A stretch of DNA of 64,000 bases from DASRHT01 sp035293765 (GCA_035293765.1 DATGMF010000035.1:124001-188000); one strand, 5' to 3'. Shown: positions 35,634 to 44,730, numbered from the stretch's first letter. The notes: generated by a model from the letters alone, not told the origin. Program-made: numbers and translations.

Positions 35634-36566
35634 TTAATGCTGAGAATGAACCAGTTGTAGCAGTGAGCCATCAGACGTGCTAGAGGCAACTTGCGCAACT
35701 TGCTCGGCTTTTGCCTGCCGGCGGCTCTCGGCACGTCTGAAGCGAGCGACACGCTTGCGCTCAGCTTTTTTGGCGGCGTGCAGGATATATTCCGCAATGC
35801 GTATGACCGCCCGGGGCACGCCGCCGAAGCTGGGGAAATCGTTGATATCCAGGATCGCCAGGCCCTGCGGCGTCTCGACAACATCAATACCATAGATATC
35901 GAGGCCAAAGATTTTGCCGGTATCCAGAGCTAATTTGCGTAATTCGCGCGTTAGCGGGATAAACTCTTCCTGTACATTGCCGTGGAGCGGCGATTTTTTA
36001 GCAATAGCAGCATAGACCTCCCTGCCGGTGACATAGACTTTAATGTCAAAGCCTGCATTTTCGGCATAACGCTGCGCCAGAAAAAAGCTATCGTTTGCTT
36101 CTGCTATTTCCAGAGCGGTAAGATCGGCGGGCGTATTGATGCGATAGATGCCCCGGCAAGAGCTGCCATTGCTGGGTTTAACGACCAGGGGATAGTTCTC
36201 TGGTGGAATCTGTTTGAGTAGTCTGGGGTGGGCCACGAAGTACGTTGGGGGAATAGGCATACCATGCGCGTGCGCGAATGCCACTGCGACCGCTTTATCG
36301 CGCACGAGGCGGATAGCGCGCGGATTATTGATCGTCGGAATACCCATCGCCTCTGCCGCTTCCAGGATGCTAAGCCCTGGCCCATCTGCCACCGTCTTGA
36401 GGACATAGGCATCGTAGCCTTGCTGGAGCATATCAGTTAAGCAGGTAGCAGAATAGCCGGGCTCCAGCACATCGACGGTGTGCCCCCATTGCTGTAGCTG
36501 ATAGGCAACGACCATTGGCATAGGATCATGCCGGTATTCTTCCTCAATGATGAAGCAGAAGCGCAT
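35634..36566 (-). CDS. ATP-grasp ligase, RimK-like (first copy)
   Basis: 310 residues. Landmarks are PLVVKPSNGSSCRGIYRI for ATP and DIYGIDVVETPQGLAILDINDFPSFGGVP for Mg. The last 50 residues are a basic tail (AAKKAERKRVARFRRAESRRQAK) that its paralogue lacks; it could bind nucleic acid or an anionic polymer. AAGGAGAGC precedes the ATG. It is first in a four-gene operon: ligase, ligase, kinase-like protein, ABC-FHA exporter. Confidence 0.8.
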   Translation of the reverse strand: MRFCFIIEEEYRHDPMPMVVAYQLQQWGHTVDVLEPGYSATCLTDMLQQGYDAYVLKTVADGPGLSILEAAEAMGIPTINNPRAIRLVRDKAVAVAFAHAHGMPIPPTYFVAHPRLLKQIPPENYPLVVKPSNGSSCRGIYRINTPADLTALEIAEANDSFFLAQRYAENAGFDIKVYVTGREVYAAIAKKSPLHGNVQEEFIPLTRELRKLALDTGKIFGLDIYGIDVVETPQGLAILDINDFPSFGGVPRAVIRIAEYILHAAKKAERKRVARFRRAESRRQAKAEQVAQVASSTSDGSLLQLVHSQH

Positions 36567-36739
36567 GGGAACCGCTCTCCTTGTGTTAGTAAGCGTGGCC
36601 GGTCTATTTCTTAATAGAAATTTAACACAAAAGCTATCAAAAAACTGTTGTTTTATTCACATCCTGCGTATGCAATCCAACCTGAACTCGAGTGTTAAGC
36701 TCATGTTAAAAGACTATAGCATATCTCAGCTAAAGAGGA

Positions 36740-36761
36740 AAGAGGGCATTTAAGCCCTCTT
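36740..36761 (-). terminator. Rho-independent-type terminator after the MraY-like gene
   Basis: AAGAGGGC and GCCCTCTT form a perfect 8-bp stem with a 6-nt loop. It is followed, reading on the minus strand, by TCCTCTTT. It separates the cell-wall genes from the ATP-grasp operon. Confidence 0.6.
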
Positions 36762-36793
36762 CAAAATGCCAGTTTGCTCTATTTGAAGGCATA

Positions 36794-38803
36794 TTACTCA
36801 TCAGAAGAAAAGTGTAAGAGGCGGGACCACCAGTTCGGGCGTGTGGTGGAAGCCTGGAGCGAGCCGAGTGAGACCAGTGATTGCACTCGTCCAGACGATG
36901 AGGGGACGTTATGCTCGTGAGTGGAGCTGGCGAAAGACTCGCTATGCAGCGTTGTGGTCTCTTGTTCTTCTCCTCCCTTTCCATCGAGAACAAAGGCGGA
37001 AGACTTGCGAGAAGACCACGCCTCGATCTCTCTATCCTGAGTCTCTTCGCGGCGCACGGGTTCGTGCGGGTTAGGAAGATCGGCGGGCGGCAGGTTTCCC
37101 GAAAGGATCGGCTGCTGCCGTAAAATCTGGTCTTTGCGAATGGGCTGGGTTTCGTGCTTCTCCAGGGCCAGTCGATTATCGACCTCCGCCAGCAGGCGCG
37201 CGATCTCCGGGCGCAAAACGCGGTTACGCTCCGGTATGCGCGTCCATTGCGCCAGCGCGGCAGGATAGTAGCCGGCGCGATAACAGTAGAGACCTAACAT
37301 AGAGCGTGCATCAAAGATGTTCATGCGCTGCCACAATGCGATATTTTCGGCAGGCGTCTCAATCACATCTTCGCTGGCCTCGATGATCTCAACCAGGTGG
37401 TAGAGCTGCAAACCCATCAATTTATAGGGATAGCCGTAGTACAGCGCCAACCTGCGGCGACGCGTGCGCTCGGGTGGATGCTCCCCGACGAAATAGTTTT
37501 TAGACCAGGAGCCACTGGACCAGATGATGCCTGCCAGGATCAGGACGAGAATACGCCCTAAGTAGCGTTCCCAGGTGAATGGAGCGAGAGTGATCAGCAC
37601 GCCTAACGCTGCGAAGCAGGCACCCAGCGCCCAGGCGCCATAGACCAGGCGGCGACGGTCCCATCCTAACAGGTCAAAATGATGGTGCAGGGGCGTCGCC
37701 AGGAATGGCAGTGGAAACTCGGTATGGGGAACGAACTCTTTGCTATTAGCGAAACGCAATAACTGTAAGTGTTTGCGGAAGAAGCGCGTCATCAAACGGG
37801 CCGATATCAGTGCCGAAAGCCCTTCCAGGACGAAGGCGCCCCCAACCATGAGTAACAGCAGCTCGTTGCGTGAGAAAATCGCCACCATCGCCAGCAATCC
37901 CCCCAGGCCCAGCGAGCCGCTATCCCCCATATAAATCTTTGCTCTGCGCCGTGCTTTCCCGCGTCGAGCCGCCCAGGAAGAGGGCCAGTTCCACGGCAGG
38001 AAGCCAAGCACACTGGCGGCGCAAAGGAGGGCCAGCACCTCCAGCACGATTCCTCCTGAATGTTGCGGGTCGATAATACCCATAATGATAATGCCGAGCG
38101 CCAGCGCCGTGCTAAAAACCAGGCCGCCAGCCAGACCATCCAGCCCATCGCTAAAATCGACAGAAAGTGATGTCATGCTCCCGATAATGCCGGTCATGAG
38201 CATCAGGAAAATCAACCAGCCATAGTGGGCGACGGGGCCAGCATTCAAGAAGAGCTGGCAGGTGAGCGCATCGGGATGTTTGGCATTGACGCATGCAGGC
38301 GTGTTGAACAGGGTCGTCAGGAATGGCAGGTCCTTCCAGGGGCTATACGCCTCCTGTCCGCTATTGGGGAGAAGAAAGAAGTAGAGAACGGCTGCCGTGA
38401 TTGAGACCAGAAAGACTCCGCTGAATTTGGCACGCTCTGATAGCCCTTCATTGCTAAAAACCTTATTCCAGTCGTCAATAAAGCCCACCAGCGTATAGCC
38501 AAAGGTCGTGCCCAGGCCAATCAAAAGCAGCGTCCACTGATCGTAATTGAGGTGAAGAACGTATCCTGCTCCAATACCCGTGCCGATAATGGCTAAAGCC
38601 ATAGCTGGACCCCCGACCAGGGGCAACTCTATCGTCTTAATCTCGCGTCCGCCCGCGGGAAGGTCAGGGCGATGCGTGCCTGGTTTATGCTCACCGCTAC
38701 GAAATTTGGGAAACAGCGCTTTAGCGACACCACTCAAAATGAAACTTATTGCAGCACAGATCAGAAAAAAAGCTAATAATAACCAGATTGCATTCATATA
38801 CAC
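36794..38803 (-). CDS. mraY: MraY-like phospho-MurNAc-pentapeptide transferase with long C-terminal extension
   Basis: 669 residues against about 360 for ordinary MraY. The first 420 or so form the polytopic GT4-family core, with DFSDGLDGLAGG (about 215), MGDSGSLGLGG and the HHHFDLLGW motif near 380, all signatures of MraY rather than WecA. It transfers phospho-MurNAc-peptide to undecaprenyl phosphate to give lipid I. The remaining 250 residues are a soluble, partly helical tail (an ARSMLGLYCYRAGYYPAALAQW repeat-like stretch), then a low-complexity end; function unknown. GGGAG precedes the ATG. It follows murE on the same strand. Confidence 0.87.
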   Translation of the reverse strand: MYMNAIWLLLAFFLICAAISFILSGVAKALFPKFRSGEHKPGTHRPDLPAGGREIKTIELPLVGGPAMALAIIGTGIGAGYVLHLNYDQWTLLLIGLGTTFGYTLVGFIDDWNKVFSNEGLSERAKFSGVFLVSITAAVLYFFLLPNSGQEAYSPWKDLPFLTTLFNTPACVNAKHPDALTCQLFLNAGPVAHYGWLIFLMLMTGIIGSMTSLSVDFSDGLDGLAGGLVFSTALALGIIIMGIIDPQHSGGIVLEVLALLCAASVLGFLPWNWPSSWAARRGKARRRAKIYMGDSGSLGLGGLLAMVAIFSRNELLLLMVGGAFVLEGLSALISARLMTRFFRKHLQLLRFANSKEFVPHTEFPLPFLATPLHHHFDLLGWDRRRLVYGAWALGACFAALGVLITLAPFTWERYLGRILVLILAGIIWSSGSWSKNYFVGEHPPERTRRRRLALYYGYPYKLMGLQLYHLVEIIEASEDVIETPAENIALWQRMNIFDARSMLGLYCYRAGYYPAALAQWTRIPERNRVLRPEIARLLAEVDNRLALEKHETQPIRKDQILRQQPILSGNLPPADLPNPHEPVRREETQDREIEAWSSRKSSAFVLDGKGGEEQETTTLHSESFASSTHEHNVPSSSGRVQSLVSLGSLQASTTRPNWWSRLLHFSSDE

Positions 38804-38921
38804 TCCCAGGATGAGTTGATGGCCTTAACGCTCACTCGTTCAAACGCGATAGTAGCATAGACAGTAACGTATATGTTCTCCTGATAGGAGAGGGGTACCC
38901 ACTTTACCTATATGTCTTTTG

Positions 38922-40442
38922 CTATCCATAATTTTGCAATAACTCCCGTGCCACTCTGCGATCATCCCAGGGTAGCTTTTCTCGCCCAATAATAATGCTT
39001 TGCTCGTGCCCTTTCCCCGCGAGTAGCACGGTGTCGCCGTTTTGCGCGTGAGCGAAGGCCGCCGCAATCGCCTGGGTGCGGTCCGCAATACAGAGAAAAT
39101 CTTGCCCCTGGCGTTTGCCAACAGCTTCAGCGCCAGCAGCAATATCGCGCAAGATCCCTTCGCGGTCCTCCTCTCGCGGATCTTCATCGGTAATCACAAA
39201 GAAATCAGCCATCTGAGCGGCAACACGCCCCATTGCCGGGCGTTTCTGAATATCGCGCTCACCCGCTGAACCAAAGACGATCAGCAATTTTCCTGGCGTT
39301 ACCGGACGTAGCGTCGCCAGCACTTTCTCCAGGCTATCGGGCGTATGGGCATAATCGACAATCACCGCGAACGGCTGCCCGGCGTCAATATGCTCCATGC
39401 GCCCCGTGACGCCTGTAACCGTGGCAAGCCCCTGCACAATGGCCGCTATTGGCACTCCCTGGCTGTATGCTGTGGCGATAGCGGCCAGGCAATTGCTCAC
39501 GTTGAAACGGCCTACCAGTCGCGTTTCGATCAGGCAGGCGGTATCTGGAAGTATGACGCGAAAACGGGTGCCGGACGCGTTCAGCTCTAGCTCTGTCGCG
39601 CGAACGGCGGCTGGCGTGTCGATGCCATAGTCGAGGATGGGAACGCGGCAATAGGGTTTGAGCACTTCGTAGCTCACATCATCGCGATTGAGGATAGCCA
39701 CAGGATGGCTGCCGACGCCTTTATCGCGCTCTGGATCGAGCATCTCGAAGAGGCGCGCCTTCGCTCGTCGATAGGCATCGATGGTTTTATGAAAGTCCAG
39801 GTGTTCGTGGGTAATGTTCGTGACAACGCCCACGTCGAAAAGGCAGCCATGCACGCGCCGCAGCTCCAGCCCGTGGGAGGTGGACTCGATGACGGCGTGG
39901 GTGACCTGCTCATCGACCAGTTGCCGCAGAAATTGTTGTATCTCCAGTGCCTCAAGCGTGCTCTGGCGCGTGGCATTTTCCCATTCCTGCCCACTGATCT
40001 TAAAGTTTGCCGTCGTCATCAGGCCGTTGCGCCATCCGGCGGCGTCGAGCAATTTGCTAATGAGATTGCTGGTCGTTGTTTTGCCATCGGTGCCGGTGAC
40101 GCCGATAGTGCAGAGCTGGCGGGCGGGATAGCCATAAAAAGCGCATGAGAGATTGGCGAGGGCGGTACGGACATCTGGCACTTCAACATAGGGCAGCGGT
40201 ATATCCTGGGCATCCTGGAGCGGTTCGCCGATGGCTGTAATAGCGCCTCGACGCGCTGCATCATGGAGAAAAAGGCGTCCATCGGTGTGGACCCCAGGTA
40301 CCGCGATGAATACTCCCCCGGCCTCAACTTTACGCGAGTCATATGCCAGGTTGACAATGTCGCTAGCGATATTCAAGCTGTCATTGTGCCAGATGCGTAT
40401 TGGCGATTGCTCTAGCGCCGCCAGTAATGATTGTAGTTGCAT
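38922..40442 (-). CDS. murE: UDP-N-acetylmuramyl-tripeptide synthetase
   Basis: 506 residues, the Mur ligase layout. The N-terminal UDP-MurNAc-dipeptide domain comes first, then the P-loop GVTGTDGKTTT (about 114-124), the HEHLDFH motif, and the C-terminal domain with VFGSAGERDIQKRP. The residue-3 selectivity loop reads DEDPREED near 425. The Arg of the DNPR motif, which marks meso-diaminopimelate enzymes, is kept, but the motif is not identical, so the amino acid added is open. It acts in the cytoplasm just before MraY. Confidence 0.93.
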   Translation of the reverse strand: MQLQSLLAALEQSPIRIWHNDSLNIASDIVNLAYDSRKVEAGGVFIAVPGVHTDGRLFLHDAARRGAITAIGEPLQDAQDIPLPYVEVPDVRTALANLSCAFYGYPARQLCTIGVTGTDGKTTTSNLISKLLDAAGWRNGLMTTANFKISGQEWENATRQSTLEALEIQQFLRQLVDEQVTHAVIESTSHGLELRRVHGCLFDVGVVTNITHEHLDFHKTIDAYRRAKARLFEMLDPERDKGVGSHPVAILNRDDVSYEVLKPYCRVPILDYGIDTPAAVRATELELNASGTRFRVILPDTACLIETRLVGRFNVSNCLAAIATAYSQGVPIAAIVQGLATVTGVTGRMEHIDAGQPFAVIVDYAHTPDSLEKVLATLRPVTPGKLLIVFGSAGERDIQKRPAMGRVAAQMADFFVITDEDPREEDREGILRDIAAGAEAVGKRQGQDFLCIADRTQAIAAAFAHAQNGDTVLLAGKGHEQSIIIGREKLPWDDRRVARELLQNYG

Positions 40443-40486
40443 AGAGTTTTTACCAGCATAAAGAGATTATGAATTGTGATAGAACA

Positions 40487-41527
40487 CTAATAATAGATGG
40501 TACGCGTACGGTGATACGGGCGCATCTCTCCTGCATTCTGGCCTGTCAGCCAAAGCCGCAGATCGACCTCGGATGCCGTCATAGTGCGACCCCGTTGCAG
40601 CATGGCGCGCCGCAATAGTTCACAGGCCCAGATCGTCGCCGCTCGTATTGCTACTTCTTCCTCACTTCCTGCTATTAGTATCTCCTGGTTGTCAATACGC
40701 TCAGCCAGCGTCGTCCGGTATTCCAGCACATTATAATGACGCAGGACCTGCGGGAGCTTGTAATCGGCAAAGGCAGTAAGCTGATCCATATCGCTAAATG
40801 CTCCCCATTGCTTCCCCTGGAAGGCGCTATGCAGGTCGGCAACGCAAATCTGGGCGCGTTTAAAGAAACGCACGGTTCGGTTACGATAGGATGTGACATC
40901 ATAAAACGAAGGAAAGTCCTGTGCTAACAACAGGACAAGCTTTACGGCGCTTCCTTCGGCCTTTTTAATTGCATGAGTGAATTGCCCATCGTAGCGTTCC
41001 AGGAGGACGCGTCCCACTTCCTGCGCGTTTGCCACCCGCTTTTGCAACAGTGGGATGGTCTGCGAGCCGCGAAAAATGTGCGCCATCGTCTCGCTGGAGA
41101 TAGTACTAAGGTAGTGAGCATCCCATAGGGGCAGCCCTTCTTCAATCGCGCGCGTCAGCGCCGCCGCCTCGGCCCAGTAGCCGTTAAGGACCTCGCCTTT
41201 ATACTCAATCGTCCATCGTGGCTGGTTTTTTTCGGCCCAGAAGCAAAAATTAAGGGCATCGAGCAGCAGGACCCAGTTCACGCTGCGCTCGGTGCCGTCA
41301 TAAAAATGGTATTGCTCATACCATGCCGATGGGGGAGGGGCGAGCCCGGCCTTTTCCTCCTGTATCCATACATCACAAAGATGATCGAGCTGGTTCCTGT
41401 TAATCCAGACGTCCTCTCCCTGCTCGACCACCGCTCGCGTACTGCTGAGTATGCCCAGCGGATCGTGGCTGGGCAAAGAAAGCAGCTCTTCCTCTTCAAT
41501 GTCGAATGAACTCAGGTTATCGGCCAT
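40487..41527 (-). CDS. Queuosine 5'-phosphate N-glycosylase/hydrolase-like protein (DUF2419, Qng1 type)
   Basis: About 346 residues from ATG 41527 (a longer TTG start at 41578 is possible). Landmarks of the queuosine-salvage family are LLDALNFCFWAEK, YWAEAAALTRAIEEG, FPSFYDVTSYRNRTVRFFKRAQI and FSDMDQLTAFADYKLPQVLR. It frees queuine from queuosine phosphate for reuse in tRNA wobble modification. The gene stands alone after murE, and no tgt or que genes are near. Confidence 0.88.
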   Translation of the reverse strand: MADNLSSFDIEEEELLSLPSHDPLGILSSTRAVVEQGEDVWINRNQLDHLCDVWIQEEKAGLAPPPSAWYEQYHFYDGTERSVNWVLLLDALNFCFWAEKNQPRWTIEYKGEVLNGYWAEAAALTRAIEEGLPLWDAHYLSTISSETMAHIFRGSQTIPLLQKRVANAQEVGRVLLERYDGQFTHAIKKAEGSAVKLVLLLAQDFPSFYDVTSYRNRTVRFFKRAQICVADLHSAFQGKQWGAFSDMDQLTAFADYKLPQVLRHYNVLEYRTTLAERIDNQEILIAGSEEEVAIRAATIWACELLRRAMLQRGRTMTASEVDLRLWLTGQNAGEMRPYHRTRTIYY

Positions 41528-41710
41528 CGGCGGTAAATTATGCCTCCCTCGTAGTCCTTGCTTCGATTCTACAAGCAATGGTGACTTTCGTCAATCGTGG
41601 AGAAAAAAATTTGCTGCCATACCCGACTTTCTTAGGGGATACGTCATGTTACTGAATGCATATCGTGGGTATATGCAAGAACGAGAACAGCATCTAGCAG
41701 GAGATTAGGT

Positions 41711-41977
41711 ATGACAACATTGCGCCGTACGTCTACCAGCATCACTCCACGTCAGTTGGAAGTCCTCGCCTTCCTCGCTCGCCGTGAGCACTGGTCTGTC
41801 GGTGAAGTTGCCTCTGCTCTGGGGGTGAGCTCGGCAGCAGCGACAAAAGCTATCGCTCGCCTTGAGCGCAAAAGCCTTGTAACGCGTACCGTGGATATGA
41901 TGGATCGGCGTTGCGTGAATGTACGCCTTACTCGGGCAGGAATCGAAGCGGTTCGTCAAGTGGCAAGACCTGTATAG
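41711..41977 (+). CDS. Small MarR-type winged-helix regulator
   Basis: 88 residues. A winged helix is clear: LEVLAFLARREHWSVGEVAS, then recognition helix SSAAATKAIARLERKSL, then wing DMMDRRCVNVRLT. It has little beyond the DNA-binding domain, so ligand sensing is doubtful and a dimer would need few contacts. AGGAGATTAGGT precedes the ATG. It converges on the ECF sigma gene. Confidence 0.8.
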   Translation: MTTLRRTSTSITPRQLEVLAFLARREHWSVGEVASALGVSSAAATKAIARLERKSLVTRTVDMMDRRCVNVRLTRAGIEAVRQVARPV

Positions 41978-42092
41978 ATAAATAGCGATATTTTGATATA
42001 CAGGTTCGCGTTACAGCAAAGTCGTGTCGTGCTATTTCGTACGTAAGATGGTCGTCAAAAGCAGGAAAACATTTCACCGTTGCAGGTTCAGG

Positions 42093-42770
42093 CTATGAAG
42101 CTTCCTTAACGTAGCCTCTGTCCTTTGCATACTGCCAGAGCGATTTTTGAAGTTGCCGTCGCGCGCGCGAAATACGACTCATGACTGTGCCAATGGGAAT
42201 TTGTAGCGCATCAGCGATCTCCTTGTAGGAGAGTCCCTCAATATCGGCGAGGATGACTGCCATGCGAAAGTTGGGGGGGAGATCGCTCAGTGCTTTATAG
42301 ACATCCTCATCCAGGTATTGGGCCAGCACCTCCTCTTCAGCTCCCTGCGAAAGCTCCTGTCCACTGAGGTCCCTAATTTGATTATAGAGGTAAAACTCCT
42401 CCCCCTCCGGCAGTGAGACCGTGCTGGGGTGGGACGCCTGTTTGCGGTAGCGATTGATCGCTGATGTATTCAGGATACGGAAAAGCCAGGCGCGCAAATT
42501 CGTGCCAGGCTGGTAGGTATGGGCAAAGCGAAAAGCTTTGAGCATCGTCTCCTGCACGAGATCCTCGGCCTCCTGCGGATTATTCGTCATGCGTAAGGCT
42601 GTGCGGTAGAGGCTATCGAGTTGGGCCAGCACACCTGCTTCAAAATCTTCGGGCGGAGCGCCAGACGTAGTTGGCGTAGATGTGTTTTCGGACTCTGAAT
42701 GCTGCGATTCTAGTTCTTCGGATATCGATGGTGATACGGATCTATTCTCAAAATGTGGCTGTTCCGACAT
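42093..42770 (-). CDS. ECF RNA polymerase sigma factor, SigR-like
   Basis: 225 residues. A disordered, Ser/Glu-rich first 45, then sigma-2 (LYRTALRMTNNPQEAEDLVQETMLKAF, GTNLRAWLFRILNTSAINRYRK) and sigma-4 (ALSDLPPNFRMAVILADIEGLSYKEIADAL, GTVMSRISRARRQL). The features fit the SigR/SigH (oxidative and thiol stress) group. It probably pairs with the zinc anti-sigma at 44731-45030, whose promoter looks SigR-dependent. GAGGAG precedes the ATG, and a housekeeping promoter is at 42825-42852. Confidence 0.9.
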   Translation of the reverse strand: MSEQPHFENRSVSPSISEELESQHSESENTSTPTTSGAPPEDFEAGVLAQLDSLYRTALRMTNNPQEAEDLVQETMLKAFRFAHTYQPGTNLRAWLFRILNTSAINRYRKQASHPSTVSLPEGEEFYLYNQIRDLSGQELSQGAEEEVLAQYLDEDVYKALSDLPPNFRMAVILADIEGLSYKEIADALQIPIGTVMSRISRARRQLQKSLWQYAKDRGYVKEAS

Positions 42771-42824
42771 TAAATACTCCTCGTTGCAAAGTCCCCGCCT
42801 GATTCAAGGTGTTCTCATCTCAGT

Positions 42825-42852
42825 ATTGTAGCACGTTTTAAAAAATATGGAA
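42825..42852 (-). promoter_or_regulatory. Housekeeping-type promoter for the ECF sigma gene
   Basis: On the minus strand TTCCAT (42852-42847) and TACAAT (42830-42825) are spaced 16 nt. The -10 is good, the -35 moderate. Confidence 0.45.
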
Positions 42853-42861
42853 ATTGCAGTC

Positions 42862-43012
42862 GCACATCTTTCCAGGGCTATTTAATTCTTCTTTTTTGCC
42901 CCCTTCGGGGGCGAGGGAGGAGAAGAATGAGTGGGGACACCCCGCGCCCCGCAAGGGGCTGTGCCCCTTGACCCCCTCTTCTTCAGAGAAGTAAATAGCC
43001 CTGCACATCTTT
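42862..43012. mobile_element. MITE-like element with terminal inverted repeats and 10-bp target duplication
   Basis: The ends AGGGCTATTTAATTCT (from 42874) and, inverted, AGGGCTATTTACTTCT (to 43002) match at 15 of 16 positions. The direct repeat GCACATCTTT flanks them at 42862-42871 and 43003-43012. The roughly 130-bp inside has short GC-rich palindromes (GCCCCCTTCGGGGGC, GCCCCGCAAGGGGC) and no gene. It is probably a non-autonomous transposable element. It fills most of the gap between the ECF sigma and glycosyltransferase genes; the rest of 42771-43096 holds only the sigma promoter and nothing else I can name. Confidence 0.7.
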
Positions 43013-43096
43013 TATTCCCTGCCCAGATCCCCCCTTCTCACATCCAGCCGGGCCGCGAGCGGAGAGAACCATATAGCTCATCGGAGCGAACCAGGC

Positions 43097-44263
43097 TTAT
43101 CCAGAACTCATATTGCTTAATATTTCAGCAGCTCTCCCAGGCCCTCCATACCTCTGAAAGGCGCTTTGAAGGGATTTGGATGCCAGAGCTATCTGAGAAT
43201 CCGTGAGTACTTTTTGTAGCGCTTCCTTCAAATTGTCCGATGTAACCTCATCAGGTGGTAAACAAAGGGCTACTCCTGCCTGTTCGCAACGTTCGGAGAG
43301 ATCGAATTGCTCACCGCCCGTAGGTATTAAGAGACTCGGAAGCCCATGGGTAATCGCTCCGAGTACCGCCGTTGTCGTTCCACTTGCCACGACAGCCTGT
43401 GCATGTTTCAGCACAACCCCCTGTGGAACGTGGTCGCATATAAAAAAATTTCCTGGAGCATCCGGCGCCTTGCTTCTCATCCGACCAACCGAGACGGCAA
43501 CTCTGATTGGCCAGTCCTTGAGTGCGTCTAGCAGAGCAGGTAGGAAACTGGGATACTTGAAGGCAGAACCATGCTGGACATAGAGGATTGGCTCACGAGA
43601 GGCAAGAGCTTCAGCCACCCATGCTTCTAATTCTGGATCACATTGAGGAGGTTCCCAGAGGCAGGAACCGACGAGATGGACCTTGTCAGGAAGTTCCTCT
43701 ACATGATTTTGCAGTTCAGGAACACTCTGTAAGAGAAAAAGATCACCTAACCATGGTGTCTTTGCGAAAGGAGCGTCAATTGTCGGTAGTTTCAATTGTT
43801 GGCGAAGGTGGTTGTAGTGCTTCATCGTTTCTTGTTGACGCCAGATACGACGTCGGGCGCTTTCTGAGCGAGGTGCTTCCGTAAAATCACTGGCGAAAGG
43901 CCAGAGGTATGCAGCAAAACCGATAATTGCTACCGGCAGCGAGAACAGCTCCCCGGCGATCAGCGTTCCAAGTGTAAGGGGGTGACCTACCAGTACATTA
44001 GGAGCAAAACGGTCGAGCGCGTATTTGATATGTTTAATCTGTATAGCTACCGAGATGAGATGTGCCCACTGTGGCAATTGAAAACTCTGGTCATCTTGCT
44101 TCCCATAGGGAATGCGTTCAAGTCCTGCCTGAGCAATTGTTTCACGGAACGCAGGACCCGTGACCAGCGCAACCTCGTGGCCTTGCCTTTGCAACACTTG
44201 AGCAATACCAATGGCAGGATAGACAAATCCGTGACTTGCAAGAGGACAGAAGAGAAATCGCAT
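43097..44263 (-). CDS. UGT/MGT-type glycosyltransferase (GT1, GT-B fold)
   Basis: 388 residues from ATG 44263; a TTG three codons earlier is possible. The N-terminal acceptor domain starts MRFLFCPLASHGFVYPAIGIAQVLQRQGHEVALVTGP. The C-terminal donor domain has LYVQHGSAFKYPSFLPALLDAL and ASGTTTAVLGAITHGLPSLLIPTGGEQFDLSERCEQAG, the nucleotide-sugar site of macrolide- and flavonoid-type transferases. It glycosylates a small lipophilic acceptor, not identified. No ribosome-binding site is visible. Confidence 0.85.
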   Translation of the reverse strand: MRFLFCPLASHGFVYPAIGIAQVLQRQGHEVALVTGPAFRETIAQAGLERIPYGKQDDQSFQLPQWAHLISVAIQIKHIKYALDRFAPNVLVGHPLTLGTLIAGELFSLPVAIIGFAAYLWPFASDFTEAPRSESARRRIWRQQETMKHYNHLRQQLKLPTIDAPFAKTPWLGDLFLLQSVPELQNHVEELPDKVHLVGSCLWEPPQCDPELEAWVAEALASREPILYVQHGSAFKYPSFLPALLDALKDWPIRVAVSVGRMRSKAPDAPGNFFICDHVPQGVVLKHAQAVVASGTTTAVLGAITHGLPSLLIPTGGEQFDLSERCEQAGVALCLPPDEVTSDNLKEALQKVLTDSQIALASKSLQSAFQRYGGPGRAAEILSNMSSG

Positions 44264-44656
44264 ACGCTGCAAAGAGCAAAGGTTCTGATTATTGGAGGGC
44301 AGAACCGGTGCCCTGCTCCTTTCTTAAAAATCGGAAAGGTTTTTCGCTCTAACTGCTTTTCGATACCTTCGTACATTTTATCGATTATTTTGTCGATCTG
44401 TCCAGCTTCCAGGGGTAAATCAGCAGAGCTTTTGCGTCTTCCCGCCATGTCCCTCGTGTCTACTACGCTCGCCGCCATCCCTCTTCCCTTGCGAGCAGGG
44501 CAAAGCCCCGCGAGCATAACGGGAGCAACAGGAAAACGCAAAAGCCCTGGTAAATCAGATTGCTGTGTGACTCATATGTAACGTGGCTGATCAAGCAAAC
44601 GGAAGCTGTGGGGTTGAGAGACGTCCATGCCTTTTGGAACCATATCACTAGAGATT
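44264..44656. other. Gap upstream of the glycosyltransferase, no supported gene
   Basis: An open frame on the minus strand runs through this stretch and into the glycosyltransferase gene in another frame. It contains a hydrophilic run (IDKIIDKMYEGIEKQLERKT) but resembles nothing known and has no good start. I see no other clear element until the SigR-type promoter at 44657. Confidence 0.3.
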
Positions 44657-44684
44657 GGGAATGAAAATCCCTCTAGAATATGTT
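44657..44684 (+). promoter_or_regulatory. SigR-type promoter upstream of the anti-sigma gene
   Basis: GGGAAT (44657-44662) and GTT (44682-44684) are spaced 19 nt, matching the GGGAAY-N18/19-GTT consensus of SigR/SigH-type ECF sigma factors. The start codon is 47 nt downstream. Confidence 0.55.
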
Positions 44685-44730
44685 AGAATCAACAGGAAAT
44701 AGTGGCGAGCTCACGTAGGAGAAGGTTTCT

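Noticed and set aside
44047..44541. Minus-strand frame upstream of and overlapping the glycosyltransferase
   Set aside because: Half of it is a frame-shifted copy of the transferase; the remaining hydrophilic part has no known match and no good start.
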